DNA of 64,000 bases, taken from positions 124,001 to 188,000 of the forward strand of contig CAZKXI010000002.1 in NCBI GenBank assembly GCA_964556755.1, read 5' to 3'. The translations under genes and the position numbers were made by a program. The notes under the pieces were generated by a model, which saw nothing but the letters and a program-made list of their open reading frames with translations, did no database searches and was not told the DNA's origin. Positions 49,074 to 57,837 of the stretch are shown here, piece by piece. Within the stretch, counting starts at the first letter, position 1, and each line of letters starts with the position of its first letter. This DNA is from UBA4085 sp964556755. Lineage in GTDB: Bacteria; Acidobacteriota; Aminicenantia; Aminicenantales; UBA4085.

Positions 49074-50510
49074 CTACTTGACCAGCTCCTTCTCGATCTC
49101 CTCCAGGCTCTTCCCCCTGGTCTCGGGCAGGCGGGCCCGTATGAAGAAGTAGCCCCCGGCGCAGATCGCGCCGTAGAGGCCGAAGGTGCCGGCCGGGCCG
49201 AGGCCCTTGTTGAGCAGGGGGAAGGTGAAGGTCAGCACGAAGCAGGCCGCCCAGAGGGCGGTCGTGGCCACCGCGGTGGCGGCGCCGCGGATGCGGTTGG
49301 GGAAGATCTCGCTGATGACCACCCAGACGACCGGCGCCAGCGACATGGCGTAGCAGGCGATGGCGGCCAGGACCAACAGCAGCATGGGCAGGCCCTTGAG
49401 GCCGGCCGCGTAGCCGAGGCCTAGGGCGGCGTAGATCAAGGCCAGCCCGGCCGCGCCGAAGAGCATCAAGGGGCGGCGGCCGCGCCGGTCGACGGAGCCC
49501 AGGGCCACGAAGGTGAAGGCCAAGTTGACGGAGCCCGTCCAGGCGATGTTGGCCAGGACGCTCGAGATGTCGTAGCCGGCGGCCCGGAAGATCTCCTCGG
49601 CGTAGTTGAAGATGACGTTGATGCCGCACCACTGCTGGAAGACGGCCAAGACGATGCCCAGGACCAGCACCCGGCGCAGGCGCCGGTCCAGCAGGGCCCG
49701 GAAATCGACCTTCTCGGTCGCCCCGGCCAGCGTGGTCTCGATCTCGGCCAGAGCCGAGTCGGCGTAGGCGGAGCCGCCCAGCCGGGCCAGGACGAGGCGG
49801 GCCCGCTCCTTTTGGCCGTTCTTGGCCAGCCAGCGGGGGCTCTCGGGCACGCCCAGCATACCGAGGAAGAAGAGCGCGGCGGGGACCGCGGTCAGGCCGA
49901 ACATCCAGCGCCAGCCCGTCGTCCCGTACCAGGAGCCGCGGATGAAGGCGTCGCCGGCGCCCACCGGCAGCCCCCGGACCAGCCACCAGTTGACGAACTG
50001 GGCCAGCAGGATGCCGATGACGATGGTCAACTGGTTGACCGAGACCAGGCGGCCCCGCAGGCGGGCCGGCGCGATCTCGGCGATGTAGAGCGGCGACAGG
50101 TTGGAGGCCAGCCCGATGGCCGTCCCGCCCAGGATGCGCCAGAAGACGAAGACGGCGAAGGTAGGGGCCAGGGCGTTTCCGAGAGAGGTGACGACGAAGA
50201 TCGCCGCCGCCAGGATCAGCAGCCGCTTGCGCCCGAAGCGGTCGCTGAGGGCGCCGGCGGCCATGGCCCCGACGAGGCAGCCGATGAGGGCGCAGCTGTT
50301 GGCCCAGCCGCGGGCGGCCGGCGTCGCCAGGGCGAAGAAGCGCTCGAAGAAAGGCTTGGCTCCCCCGATGACGACCCAGTCGTAGCCGAAGAGCAGGCCG
50401 CCCATGGCGGCGGCCAGGGAAACGGCCCAGATGAGCCCGAGGCGGAGGCGGGCCGAGGCCTCGGGGGAATGAAGGGGATCCGGGGATGCGGGAGCGGCGG
50501 GATGCGTCAT
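49074..50510 (-). CDS. sugar porter (major facilitator superfamily)
   Basis: 478 residues with 12 predicted helices. Sugar-porter signatures are present: GALSDRFGRKRLLI, RILGGTAIGLASNLSPLYIAE, PARLRGRLVSVNQLTIVIG, WRWMFGL, VPESPRWLAKNG, QQWCGINVIFNYAEEIF, GSVDRRGRRPLML and PETRGKSLEEIEKEL. The QQ(x)CGIN motif places it with xylose/galactose/glucose:proton symporters; the sugar itself is not determined. It converges on the hydrolase gene with 9 bases between stops. Confidence 0.95.
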   Translation of the reverse strand: MTHPAAPASPDPLHSPEASARLRLGLIWAVSLAAAMGGLLFGYDWVVIGGAKPFFERFFALATPAARGWANSCALIGCLVGAMAAGALSDRFGRKRLLILAAAIFVVTSLGNALAPTFAVFVFWRILGGTAIGLASNLSPLYIAEIAPARLRGRLVSVNQLTIVIGILLAQFVNWWLVRGLPVGAGDAFIRGSWYGTTGWRWMFGLTAVPAALFFLGMLGVPESPRWLAKNGQKERARLVLARLGGSAYADSALAEIETTLAGATEKVDFRALLDRRLRRVLVLGIVLAVFQQWCGINVIFNYAEEIFRAAGYDISSVLANIAWTGSVNLAFTFVALGSVDRRGRRPLMLFGAAGLALIYAALGLGYAAGLKGLPMLLLVLAAIACYAMSLAPVVWVVISEIFPNRIRGAATAVATTALWAACFVLTFTFPLLNKGLGPAGTFGLYGAICAGGYFFIRARLPETRGKSLEEIEKELVK

Positions 50511-50518
50511 GAGGCCCC

Positions 50519-50547
50519 AAGGTAGCGGCTCGCCCCCGGAAAGTCAA
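50519..50547 (-). promoter_or_regulatory. promoter for the sugar porter
   Basis: On the minus strand TTGACT (50542-50547), 17-base spacer, TACCTT (50519-50524), ending 8 bases before the ATG; nearly leaderless and without a Shine-Dalgarno. Confidence 0.5.
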
Positions 50548-50554
50548 CCGGGGC

Positions 50555-50582
50555 TTGCATTCTGATGGGAAATAAGTAGAAT
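50555..50582 (+). promoter_or_regulatory. promoter for the FadL-type porin
   Basis: TTGCAT (50555-50560), 16-base spacer, TAGAAT (50577-50582), leader about 50 bases. Confidence 0.5.
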
Positions 50583-50639
50583 TCGGCCATTAACAGCGGA
50601 TGTCCGTTGGACAATCCCATCCTTGTCATAGGAGGACTT

Positions 50640-52016
50640 ATGAAGAAGAGCTTGCTTTTGGCCTTGGTGGTTCTGCTGGCCGTGCCGATGGCATTCTCGT
50701 CCATCGTCACGAACACGAACCAGAGCATCGGCTTCTACCGCCTGCTGGCCCGCTACGCGTCGCTGGACACGGACGCGGTCTACTACAATCCGGCCGGTCT
50801 GACCAAGTTGGCGGACGGATTCCACCTGGCCCTCAACAACCAGGTCGTGTCCCAGGACAAGACGGTCATCAACGAGTTCCCGTACCTGAACAATCCCGAG
50901 TACGTGGGCGAGGTGCGGGTGCCTTTCTTCCCCACCTTCTACGCCGTCTACAAGAAGGGCGCCCTGGCCGTGTCCTTCGGCTTCAACCCCATCGGCGGCG
51001 GCGGCTCGGCCGACTACAAGCACGGCCTGCCGTCCTTCGAGACCAGCTACGCCACGCTGCCTCTGGCGCTCTCCGCCCTGGGCATCCCGACGACCAACTA
51101 CAGCGCCGAGATTGCCTTCAAGGGCAGCTCGATCTACTACGGCTTCCAGCTGAACGTCTCCTACGCCATCAGCGAGATGTTCTCGGTGGCCGCCGGCTTG
51201 CGCTATGTCAGCGCCTCGAACTCCTATGAGGGCTCCCTGGAGAACGTCCAGGTCAATCCCCTCTTCCCGCCCTTCGGCTGGACGGGCATGCGCAAGGCCA
51301 GCGAGGTCTTCACCGCCTTGGGCCAGGCCGGCTACGCGGCCGCCATGCGCGACCTGTTCGTGGACGCCAAGCAGAAGGGCTCGGGCTTCACTCCCGTCTT
51401 CAGCCTCATGGTCACCCCGCTCGAGAACCTCGTCCTGACGGCCCGCTATGAGATGACGACCAAGCTGAAGCTGACCAACGAGACGACCAAGGATGACACC
51501 AAGGGCATTCTGTCCGCCGACGGCATGTTCCCCGACGGCAAGGAGACCAACGCCGACATCCCCGGCACCCTGGCCTTCGGAGCGTCCTACGCCATCCTGC
51601 CCCAGCTGCGGGTCTACGCCTCCCTGAACACCGACTTCGACAAGTCGGTCAACTGGGACGGCCGCGAGGATTTCATCACCAAGAACACCCTGGAGTGGGC
51701 CCTGGGCGTCGAGTACGATCTGCTGAAGAACCTGACCCTCAGCGCCGGCTACCTGAACAGCACCTACGGCGTCGAAGCCGAGTTCCAGTCCGACATGGAC
51801 AACCTTCTCTCGGCCACGACCATCGGGGCCGGAGCCAAGTGGCGGCTCAGCGACAGCCTGTCGGTGGAAGGCGGCCTGATCACCGTCAACTACAAGGACT
51901 TCGTCAAGCCCATCTCCTACTATCTCAGCGGCGTCATCCCGCTGGGGACCTACAACGAGACCTACAAGCAGACCACCTTCGGCTTCGGCTTCGCGGTCAA
52001 CTACAGCTTCCAATGA
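50640..52016 (+). CDS. FadL/OmpP1/TodX-family outer-membrane transport protein
   Basis: 458 residues from ATG 50640, which follows a perfect AGGAGG; the frame is open from 50607. Signal peptide MKKSLLLALVVLLAVPMAFS. The mature start carries the family motif DTDAVYYNPAGLTKL (N-P-A-G), and the rest is a long run of amphipathic strands ending FGFGFAVNYSFQ. FadL proteins import hydrophobic compounds such as long-chain fatty acids across the outer membrane. A strong terminator follows, so it is a single-gene transcript. Confidence 0.9.
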   Translation: MKKSLLLALVVLLAVPMAFSSIVTNTNQSIGFYRLLARYASLDTDAVYYNPAGLTKLADGFHLALNNQVVSQDKTVINEFPYLNNPEYVGEVRVPFFPTFYAVYKKGALAVSFGFNPIGGGGSADYKHGLPSFETSYATLPLALSALGIPTTNYSAEIAFKGSSIYYGFQLNVSYAISEMFSVAAGLRYVSASNSYEGSLENVQVNPLFPPFGWTGMRKASEVFTALGQAGYAAAMRDLFVDAKQKGSGFTPVFSLMVTPLENLVLTARYEMTTKLKLTNETTKDDTKGILSADGMFPDGKETNADIPGTLAFGASYAILPQLRVYASLNTDFDKSVNWDGREDFITKNTLEWALGVEYDLLKNLTLSAGYLNSTYGVEAEFQSDMDNLLSATTIGAGAKWRLSDSLSVEGGLITVNYKDFVKPISYYLSGVIPLGTYNETYKQTTFGFGFAVNYSFQ

Positions 52017-52052
52017 TGCGACGGGCCTAAAGGCCCGACGATCGGATTCTTC

Positions 52053-52087
52053 AAGGCCGGGCGGGCTTCCGCCCGGCCTTTTCTTTT
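52053..52087 (+). terminator. rho-independent terminator of the FadL-type gene
   Basis: A perfect 12-base stem (AAGGCCGGGCGG, 52053-52064, with CCGCCCGGCCTT, 52069-52080), a 4-base loop GCTT, then TTCTTTT. A smaller GC hairpin (CGGGCC/GGCCCG, 52022-52037) lies just before it. Confidence 0.9.
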
Positions 52088-52100
52088 GGGGGGGAAGGAA

Positions 52101-52175
52101 TTGCTGGCTGTGTCAGGGAATTAGACTAAAGGGGGATACAAGGAGGGACTTCTGCCCAGCCAGCGAAGCAGAATT
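52101..52175. repeat. structured intergenic stretch between convergent genes
   Basis: GCTGGCTG (52103-52110) is complementary to CAGCCAGC (52157-52164), and TTCTGC (52150-52155) to GCAGAA (52168-52173). No ORF or RNA family was recognised in 52088-52207, which separates the FadL terminator from the end of the UroD-like gene. Confidence 0.5.
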
Positions 52176-52207
52176 TGACCTCATCATATCCTACCCTTTT
52201 TATAAAG

Positions 52208-53362
52208 TCAATAGGATTTCTGGGAATTAGCCGCGGCCGTCAGCCGCCGGACGTTCTCGGCCGGCGTCCGGGGGGCGATGGAGCAGGCCGTGCTCAGGAT
52301 ATACCCGCCTCGGGGCCCGGCCAGGGCCGCCCGGCGCCGGACGTCGGCCTCGATCCGGTCGGGGCTGCCGAAGAGCAAGGTGTGGACGGGATCGACGTTG
52401 CCCTTGATGAAGAGGCGGCCGCCGATCCGGTCAAGGGCGTCTTCCAGGTCGACGTCGCCCAGGGGCGGCGGATCGAGGCACTCCAGCCCCGCGACTCCGG
52501 TCCCGGCCAGGAGCTCCAGGCGGTCGCCGATGCGGCCGCAGGTATGGGTGTAGGCGAAGGCGCCCGCGGCCCGGATGGCGGCCGCGATCGGCGCCTCGGA
52601 CGGGGCCACGAAATCGCGATAATGGCGGGGCGAGAGAAAGCCGGCCCCCGCGTAGGGCGAGGAGATCTTGACGGCATCCGCTCCGGCCGCGGCCAAGCGG
52701 GCCGCCAGCCGGGCCACCCCCTCCCCCAGCCGGAGCAGCACGTCCCTGGACCTCTCGGGCTCCTCGACCAGGGCTAGAAATCCCTCGGCAAAGCCGAAGA
52801 GGTCCAGGAAATAGTCCAAGGGCGAGGTCACTTCGCCGTGGATCGAGAGCCGCTGCCCCTCCCCCTCGCGCAGGCGGCCGATGAGGCCGGTCAGATTGCC
52901 TGGATCGAGCCGGAAGCGCAGGCCCTGCGAGACGGGGATATAGTCGGGCTCCTCGGGCAGGCCGCTGGGGTCGAATCCCGCCATCGAGGGCCGCGGGGCA
53001 TCGACGGCCGGCCGGTGCCGCGGCAGATCGTCCGGAGGGAAGACGGTCTCCGATCCGTCGGACCAGCGGATCCGGCTTCCCCGGGGATCGCGAGATATCT
53101 CCGCGACATCCCTGGACCAGGTTCGGGAATGGCCGTGCAGGCTGACCAGGATGCCGTCGAATCCGTAGCCGGCCCGTAGGGAGCGGAGCGCCTCGGCAAA
53201 GCCGTCCTCGTCCAGCCACAGCTCCTCCGGCCGAATCCCGGTCTGTAGGAGCATGTGGCCGATGCTCATCTGGCACATCACGGGGATCCGCTCCGGGCGG
53301 CCGCCCGACATGGCGACGCGCATGAGCTCGCGGGACGTGGCGGGGGCGGGGAGCGGCTCCAT
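52208..53362 (-). CDS. uroporphyrinogen decarboxylase-like (MtaA/UroD-fold) protein
   Basis: 384 residues from ATG 53362; ATG 53371 lies inside the -10 box. The N-terminal TSRELMRVAMSGGRPERIPVM matches the usual start of UroD-like proteins. The zinc-type motif H-x-C appears in AYTHTCGRIGDRLELL with a later Cys in ILSTACSIAPRTPAEN, as in corrinoid/coenzyme M methyltransferases (MtaA group) rather than true HemE. KISSPYAGAGFLSPRHY is the substrate-side loop. Without a corrinoid protein or HemE partners nearby the reaction is unknown. Confidence 0.82.
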   Translation of the reverse strand: MEPLPAPATSRELMRVAMSGGRPERIPVMCQMSIGHMLLQTGIRPEELWLDEDGFAEALRSLRAGYGFDGILVSLHGHSRTWSRDVAEISRDPRGSRIRWSDGSETVFPPDDLPRHRPAVDAPRPSMAGFDPSGLPEEPDYIPVSQGLRFRLDPGNLTGLIGRLREGEGQRLSIHGEVTSPLDYFLDLFGFAEGFLALVEEPERSRDVLLRLGEGVARLAARLAAAGADAVKISSPYAGAGFLSPRHYRDFVAPSEAPIAAAIRAAGAFAYTHTCGRIGDRLELLAGTGVAGLECLDPPPLGDVDLEDALDRIGGRLFIKGNVDPVHTLLFGSPDRIEADVRRRAALAGPRGGYILSTACSIAPRTPAENVRRLTAAANSQKSY

Positions 53363-53369
53363 GGCCGTC

Positions 53370-53398
53370 ATTATCGTCCCGGCGGGGGGGCTTTTCAA
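53370..53398 (-). promoter_or_regulatory. promoter for the UroD-like gene
   Basis: On the minus strand TTGAAA (53393-53398), 17-base spacer, GATAAT (53370-53375), ending 7 bases before ATG 53362. Confidence 0.5.
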
Positions 53399-53522
53399 TC
53401 GCCCCCCGGCCCGGCCGTCTCCGGAGCGGCCCGGCATCTCCTTCCGCCTCCGTCCCGTTTCATGTATCATTCCCCCCCGCGGACCGCGAGCGCCGGCGCC
53501 GACCGGTCCGGCGGGCCCGTCC

Positions 53523-54623
53523 ATGAACGCGCTTCGATGCCTCATCCGCCCGGCGGCCGCTCTTCTCCTGGCCGCGTGCGTCGCGCCCTGCCCGGCCGGC
53601 GCTCAGGAAGCAGAGGCGAAACGGAACACCTTCCTGATCGTCCCCATCGCCTATTTCACGCCCGAGACCAGCCTGGCCGGCGGTATCGGCGGCATTCTGG
53701 CCTTCCGGCCTCGGGCGGCGCGGGCTTCCTCGAGGCCTTCCTCCGTCATGTTCAGCGCCGTCTACACGTTCAAGGAGCAGTTCACCCTCCAAGCCAAGCC
53801 CGAGATCTACCTGGACGACGAGGCTTGGGTGATCGCCGGAAGCTTGGAATGGAGCCGCTACCCGACCAGCTTCTTCGGCCTCGGCAACGACGCCCCCGAA
53901 GCGTCCGGGGAGATCATGACCCCGATCCAGGTCCTGGCCGAGCTCCAGGTCATGCGGCGCGTCGTCCCGGCCTGGAAGCTCTACGCCGGGATCATGGGCG
54001 TCTACGAGAGCTACCGCTATCTGGCCTTCGAGCCGGGCGGCATCCTGGATTCGGGCCTTCTGCCCGGCTCCGGAGGCGGGACCCTATCCGGGCTGGGCCT
54101 GACGGCCAAGACCGACAGCCGCGACAGCGTCTTCGCCCCCCGGCGGGGCCGCTTCTGGCAGGCCTCGGCCGTCCTCCACGGCGGGATCCTGGGCGGAGGC
54201 TTCCGCTACGCCAAGATCAAGGCGGACCTGCGATCGTATTGGCCTCTGTCCGCACGGGCCGTCCTGGCCTTCCAGGGCAAGATCGAGGCGGCCTCCGGAG
54301 ACGCTCCCTTCATGGCCCTGCCGAGGCTGGGGGGGGATATCCTGATGCGCGGCTACCTGCAGGGCCGCTACAGAGACAGGGTCTTCGCCGGGCTCCAGGC
54401 CGAAGCCCGCTTCCCCATCTCCGGGCGCTTCGGCGCCGCCGTCTTCGCCGGCCTGGGACGCGTGGCCGGAGGCTTGTCCGGCCTGGCCCTGAACGGGTTC
54501 AGGCCCTCGGTCGGAGCGGGCCTGCGCATCCGGATCACCCGAGAAGGCAACGCCCTGCGGCTGGACTACGCCTCGGGACGCGGATCCACGGGCTTCTACG
54601 TCACGGTCAACGAGGCTTTCTGA
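53523..54623 (+). CDS. Omp85/BamA-type barrel protein without POTRA domains
   Basis: 366 residues from ATG 53523; the open frame upstream to 53253 antisense to the UroD-like gene is not believable. A signal peptide ends at PAGAQ. The mature protein starts directly with a barrel (FLIVPIAYFTPETSLAGGIGGILAF), has the Omp85-like GLTAKTDSRDSVFAPRRGRFW and LGGDILMRGYLQGRYRD motifs, and ends GSTGFYVTVNEAF with terminal Phe. These last motifs are typical of the surface-antigen (D15) domain, but POTRA repeats are absent. A possible TATCAT -10 lies at 53465-53470. Role unknown. Confidence 0.83.
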   Translation: MNALRCLIRPAAALLLAACVAPCPAGAQEAEAKRNTFLIVPIAYFTPETSLAGGIGGILAFRPRAARASSRPSSVMFSAVYTFKEQFTLQAKPEIYLDDEAWVIAGSLEWSRYPTSFFGLGNDAPEASGEIMTPIQVLAELQVMRRVVPAWKLYAGIMGVYESYRYLAFEPGGILDSGLLPGSGGGTLSGLGLTAKTDSRDSVFAPRRGRFWQASAVLHGGILGGGFRYAKIKADLRSYWPLSARAVLAFQGKIEAASGDAPFMALPRLGGDILMRGYLQGRYRDRVFAGLQAEARFPISGRFGAAVFAGLGRVAGGLSGLALNGFRPSVGAGLRIRITREGNALRLDYASGRGSTGFYVTVNEAF

Positions 54624-54634
54624 TCCAGCCGGGT

Positions 54635-54664
54635 TTGACAGTCCTCAAACGAATCTGGTAGCCT
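54635..54664 (+). promoter_or_regulatory. promoter for the LysE-mannosidase genes
   Basis: Consensus TTGACA (54635-54640), 18-base spacer, TAGCCT (54659-54664), ending 10 bases before ATG 54675. Confidence 0.5.
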
Positions 54665-54674
54665 GGACGGGCCC

Positions 54675-55313
54675 ATGTTCGTCCCCATCGGCTTGCTGAT
54701 CGGCTTCATCGCGGCCATCCCCCTTGGCCCGATCAATGTCTTCATCATCTCCCAGACGATGAAGCGCGATCACTTCCACGGACTGTTGGGAGGGCTGACG
54801 GCTTGCGTCCTGGACACGCTCTACTGCCTGGGCGCCATCCTAGGCATGTCCCATATCACCGCCCTGATCAACCGCTGGGTCATCCTGCTCAAAGCGGGTG
54901 CCTCGATCTTTCTGTTCCTCATCGCCATCCGCCTCTTTCTCCAATCCCGCCAGACGAGGGCGCCGCGGACGGAGCGCCTGGATATCAAAAGGAGCCCCCG
55001 GCCGGCCTTGGCCGTCCTGGTCATGTACGTCACCAATCCGACGCTTCTGGCCTTTTGGATCGGCATCGGCGGCATGGTCACCAGCCATTACTGGGTGACC
55101 AACGACGGCCTGACGCCCTACCTGTTCGCCCTGGCTTGCGGCCTGGGCGGCGCCCTGTGGTACATCATCTTGACCCGCTACGTCGCCAAGTACCATCACA
55201 TGTTCTCCCCCCGGACTTTCCGGCGCTTCTTCTTCGGGATGGCGGCCATCCTCTTCGCCTTCGGGGCCTATACGTTCGCCTCGATCTTCGTCGACTTGAA
55301 GCTCCACTTCTGA
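54675..55313 (+). CDS. LysE/RhtB-family exporter
   Basis: 212 residues with about six hydrophobic helices. The N-terminal FIAAIPLGPINVFIISQTMKR carries the PxGPxN motif of the LysE family, and the middle has NPTLLAFWIGIGG. These proteins export amino acids or similar small solutes; the cargo is unknown. It precedes the GH38 gene by 7 bases on the same strand, so they are likely co-transcribed. Confidence 0.85.
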   Translation: MFVPIGLLIGFIAAIPLGPINVFIISQTMKRDHFHGLLGGLTACVLDTLYCLGAILGMSHITALINRWVILLKAGASIFLFLIAIRLFLQSRQTRAPRTERLDIKRSPRPALAVLVMYVTNPTLLAFWIGIGGMVTSHYWVTNDGLTPYLFALACGLGGALWYIILTRYVAKYHHMFSPRTFRRFFFGMAAILFAFGAYTFASIFVDLKLHF

Positions 55314-55320
55314 TCCGGCC

Positions 55321-57837
55321 ATGCCTCGCCCTCGGATTCACCTGCTCTGCAACGCCCACATCGACCCGGTCTGGCTGTGGGAGTGGCCCGAGGGCGCCGG
55401 CGAGGCCTTGTCCACCTTCCGCGTGGCGGCGGACTTCTGCGAGAGCCGGCGAGGCTTCGTCTTCTGCCACAACGAAGCCCTGCTCTACCAGTGGGTCGAG
55501 GAGTACGAGCCGGCCCTCTTCGCCCGCATCCGGCGCCTGGTCCGGGCCGGCCGCTGGTCCATCCTGGGAGGCTGGTTCGTCCAGCCCGACTGCAACCTCC
55601 CCAGCGGCGAGTCGCTGGCCCGACAGGCCCTCAGGGGCAAGCTCTACTTCCGCGACCGCTTCGGCTCGGACGTCCCGGTCGCCGCCAACCTGGATCCTTT
55701 CGGTCACTCCCGCGGCCTGGTCCAGATCCTGGCCCGCAGCGGCAGCCGAGCCTACCTGTTCTGCCGCCCCGACCGGACGTTCGCCGCCCTGCCCGGCGAG
55801 GACTTCGTCTGGGTCGGCTTCGACGGCTCCGAAGTCCTGGCCTGCCGGGTCGAGGATCACTACAACTCGAAAGGCGGCGGAGCGAGGGCCAAGATCGAGC
55901 GGGGCATCGCGGCCCGGGAGGGACGGCCGTCCAGCCTGCTGCTGTGGGGCATCGGGGACCACGGCGGGGGCGCCTCGGCCCGCGACCTCGATGACATCGA
56001 GGCCCTCCAGCGCGAGCGGTCGGGGGATCTCGAGATCCTCCACTCCACGGCGGACGCCTATTTCCGGGAGATGGAAGGCCGGAGGGGGCTCCTCCCCCGC
56101 CATGCGGCCGGGCTCAATCCCTGGGCGGTCGGCTGCTACACCAGCATGGCCAGGGTCAAGAAAGCCCACCGGAGGCTGGAGAACGAGCTGTTCGCGGCCG
56201 AGAAGATCGCCTCGTCGGCCTCGTTCCAGGGCTTGATGCCCTATCCCCGGGCCGAGCTGGCCGAGGCCGGCCGGGACCTGGCCTTCTCCGAGTTCCATGA
56301 CATCCTGCCCGGATCGGCCGTGCCCGAAGCCGAGGAGGGGGCCCTGCGCTTGCTGGGCCACGGCCTGGAGATCGCGTCCCGGGTCAGGGCCCGGGCCTTC
56401 TTTGCCCTGGCCGCGGGAGAGCCCCGGGCCGAGGAGGGATCGATCCCGGTCTTCGTCTACAATCCCCACCCCTGGCGCGTGCGAGCCACGCTCGACTGCG
56501 AGCTCCAGCCCCACGAGCCCAACTACGGCGACGGCTGGATGCGTCCCGTGGTCAGCCGGGACGGCCGGACGATCCCCAGCCAGGCCGAAAAGGAAGACTC
56601 CAATTTGAGCCTGGAGTGGCGCAAGAGGATCGTCTTCCCGGCCGACTTGGCGCCGTCCGGGCTGACCCGTTTCGACGTGCGGCTGGACAAGGCCAAGACC
56701 CGGCCCGCACCTGCCCTCGCCGTCCGCGACGGCGCCTTCCGCTTCCGCTCCCGCGCCCTGGATGTGGCCGTGGACGCTCGGACGGGCCTTCTGCGGCACT
56801 TCCGGGTCCGGGGGGTCGAGGTCCTGCGTCCCGGCGCTCTGCAGCCCATCGTGATGGCCGACAACGCCGATCCCTGGGGCATGCGCGTGGTGCGGTTCCG
56901 GAAGGCGGCCGGCCGCTTTCGGGCCGCCTCCCCCGCCGCCGGCGCGGCGACGGCCGGAGCGCCCGCCGGGCGCCTGGCGCCGGTTCGGGTCATCGAAGAC
57001 GGGGCCGTCAGGACGGTCATCGAGTCGATCCTGGCTTACGGCGATTCGCGGATCATCCTCCGCCTCAAGCTGCCGAAATCGGGGACCGAGGTGGAAGTCG
57101 AAGTCCGGGTCCTGTGGAACGAGAAGGACCGCATGCTGAAGCTCCGCCTCCCGACCGCCTGGAGCGACGGCGCCTACTGGGGCCAGGTCGCCTACGGCCG
57201 GGAGCGCCTGCCGGAAAGCGGCGACGAGGCCGTGGCCCAGAAGTGGACCGCCGTCGTCTCGGCCCGCCGCCGCCTCGCCCTCACCTGCATCAATGAGGCC
57301 ACCTATGGCTCGGACTTCGCCGCCGGCGAGATGCGGCTGAGCCTGCTGCGCTCGCCGGCCCATTCGGCCGATCCGGCGCCGGGCCGGCCCCTTCCCCGAC
57401 AGGATCTCTTCATCCCCCGCATCGACCAGGGCGAGCGCGTCTTCCGCTTCTGGCTGGAAGCCGGGCCGGCCGGGCGGCTGATGCGGGAGATCGACCGCAA
57501 GGCGCTGGCCCGCAACGAGGCGCCGGCCGTCCTGCCCTGGTTTCCGCCGGGAGAAGGCCGGCGGGCCGAGCCCTTCGTCGTCCTCGACGACGAGGCCGTG
57601 CTGGTCACGGCCCTCAAGCGGGCGGAGAGGGACGACCGCCTCGTCATCCGCCTGTTCGAGCCGACGGGGACGAAGCGGACGACGACGATTCGCCTCCCCT
57701 GGGCCGGGATGAGACGGAAGCTGAGCCTGAAGCCCTTCGAGATTAAGACCCTGCTCTGCGATCCGCGGCGGCGGTCCTTGGCCGAGTGCGATCTTCTGGA
57801 GGATCCGGCGGGAGAAAGAGCGAAGCGGGCGCCATGA
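55321..57837 (+). CDS. GH38 alpha-mannosidase
   Basis: 838 residues, no signal peptide, so probably cytoplasmic. Zinc and catalytic motifs are visible: His13 and Asp15 in CNAHIDPVWLWEW, the nucleophile Asp125 in NLDPFGHSRGLVQI, LLLWGIGDHGGG, and SEFHDILPGSAV. The helical and beta-sandwich domains follow (VYNPHPWRVRATLDCEL onward). GH38 enzymes remove alpha-mannose from oligosaccharides with retention. It overlaps the Gfo/Idh/MocA gene by 4 bases (ATGA), so both are translated together in a sugar-catabolic unit. Confidence 0.93.
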   Translation: MPRPRIHLLCNAHIDPVWLWEWPEGAGEALSTFRVAADFCESRRGFVFCHNEALLYQWVEEYEPALFARIRRLVRAGRWSILGGWFVQPDCNLPSGESLARQALRGKLYFRDRFGSDVPVAANLDPFGHSRGLVQILARSGSRAYLFCRPDRTFAALPGEDFVWVGFDGSEVLACRVEDHYNSKGGGARAKIERGIAAREGRPSSLLLWGIGDHGGGASARDLDDIEALQRERSGDLEILHSTADAYFREMEGRRGLLPRHAAGLNPWAVGCYTSMARVKKAHRRLENELFAAEKIASSASFQGLMPYPRAELAEAGRDLAFSEFHDILPGSAVPEAEEGALRLLGHGLEIASRVRARAFFALAAGEPRAEEGSIPVFVYNPHPWRVRATLDCELQPHEPNYGDGWMRPVVSRDGRTIPSQAEKEDSNLSLEWRKRIVFPADLAPSGLTRFDVRLDKAKTRPAPALAVRDGAFRFRSRALDVAVDARTGLLRHFRVRGVEVLRPGALQPIVMADNADPWGMRVVRFRKAAGRFRAASPAAGAATAGAPAGRLAPVRVIEDGAVRTVIESILAYGDSRIILRLKLPKSGTEVEVEVRVLWNEKDRMLKLRLPTAWSDGAYWGQVAYGRERLPESGDEAVAQKWTAVVSARRRLALTCINEATYGSDFAAGEMRLSLLRSPAHSADPAPGRPLPRQDLFIPRIDQGERVFRFWLEAGPAGRLMREIDRKALARNEAPAVLPWFPPGEGRRAEPFVVLDDEAVLVTALKRAERDDRLVIRLFEPTGTKRTTTIRLPWAGMRRKLSLKPFEIKTLLCDPRRRSLAECDLLEDPAGERAKRAP

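Noticed and set aside
53253..53522. N-terminal extension of the Omp85-type barrel frame
   Set aside because: The upstream part lies antisense to the UroD-like gene and its promoter, and a signal peptide begins precisely at ATG 53523.
55165..57363. A 732-codon minus-strand frame opposite the mannosidase
   Set aside because: GH38 motifs are clear on the plus strand and the opposite frame lacks any domain pattern.
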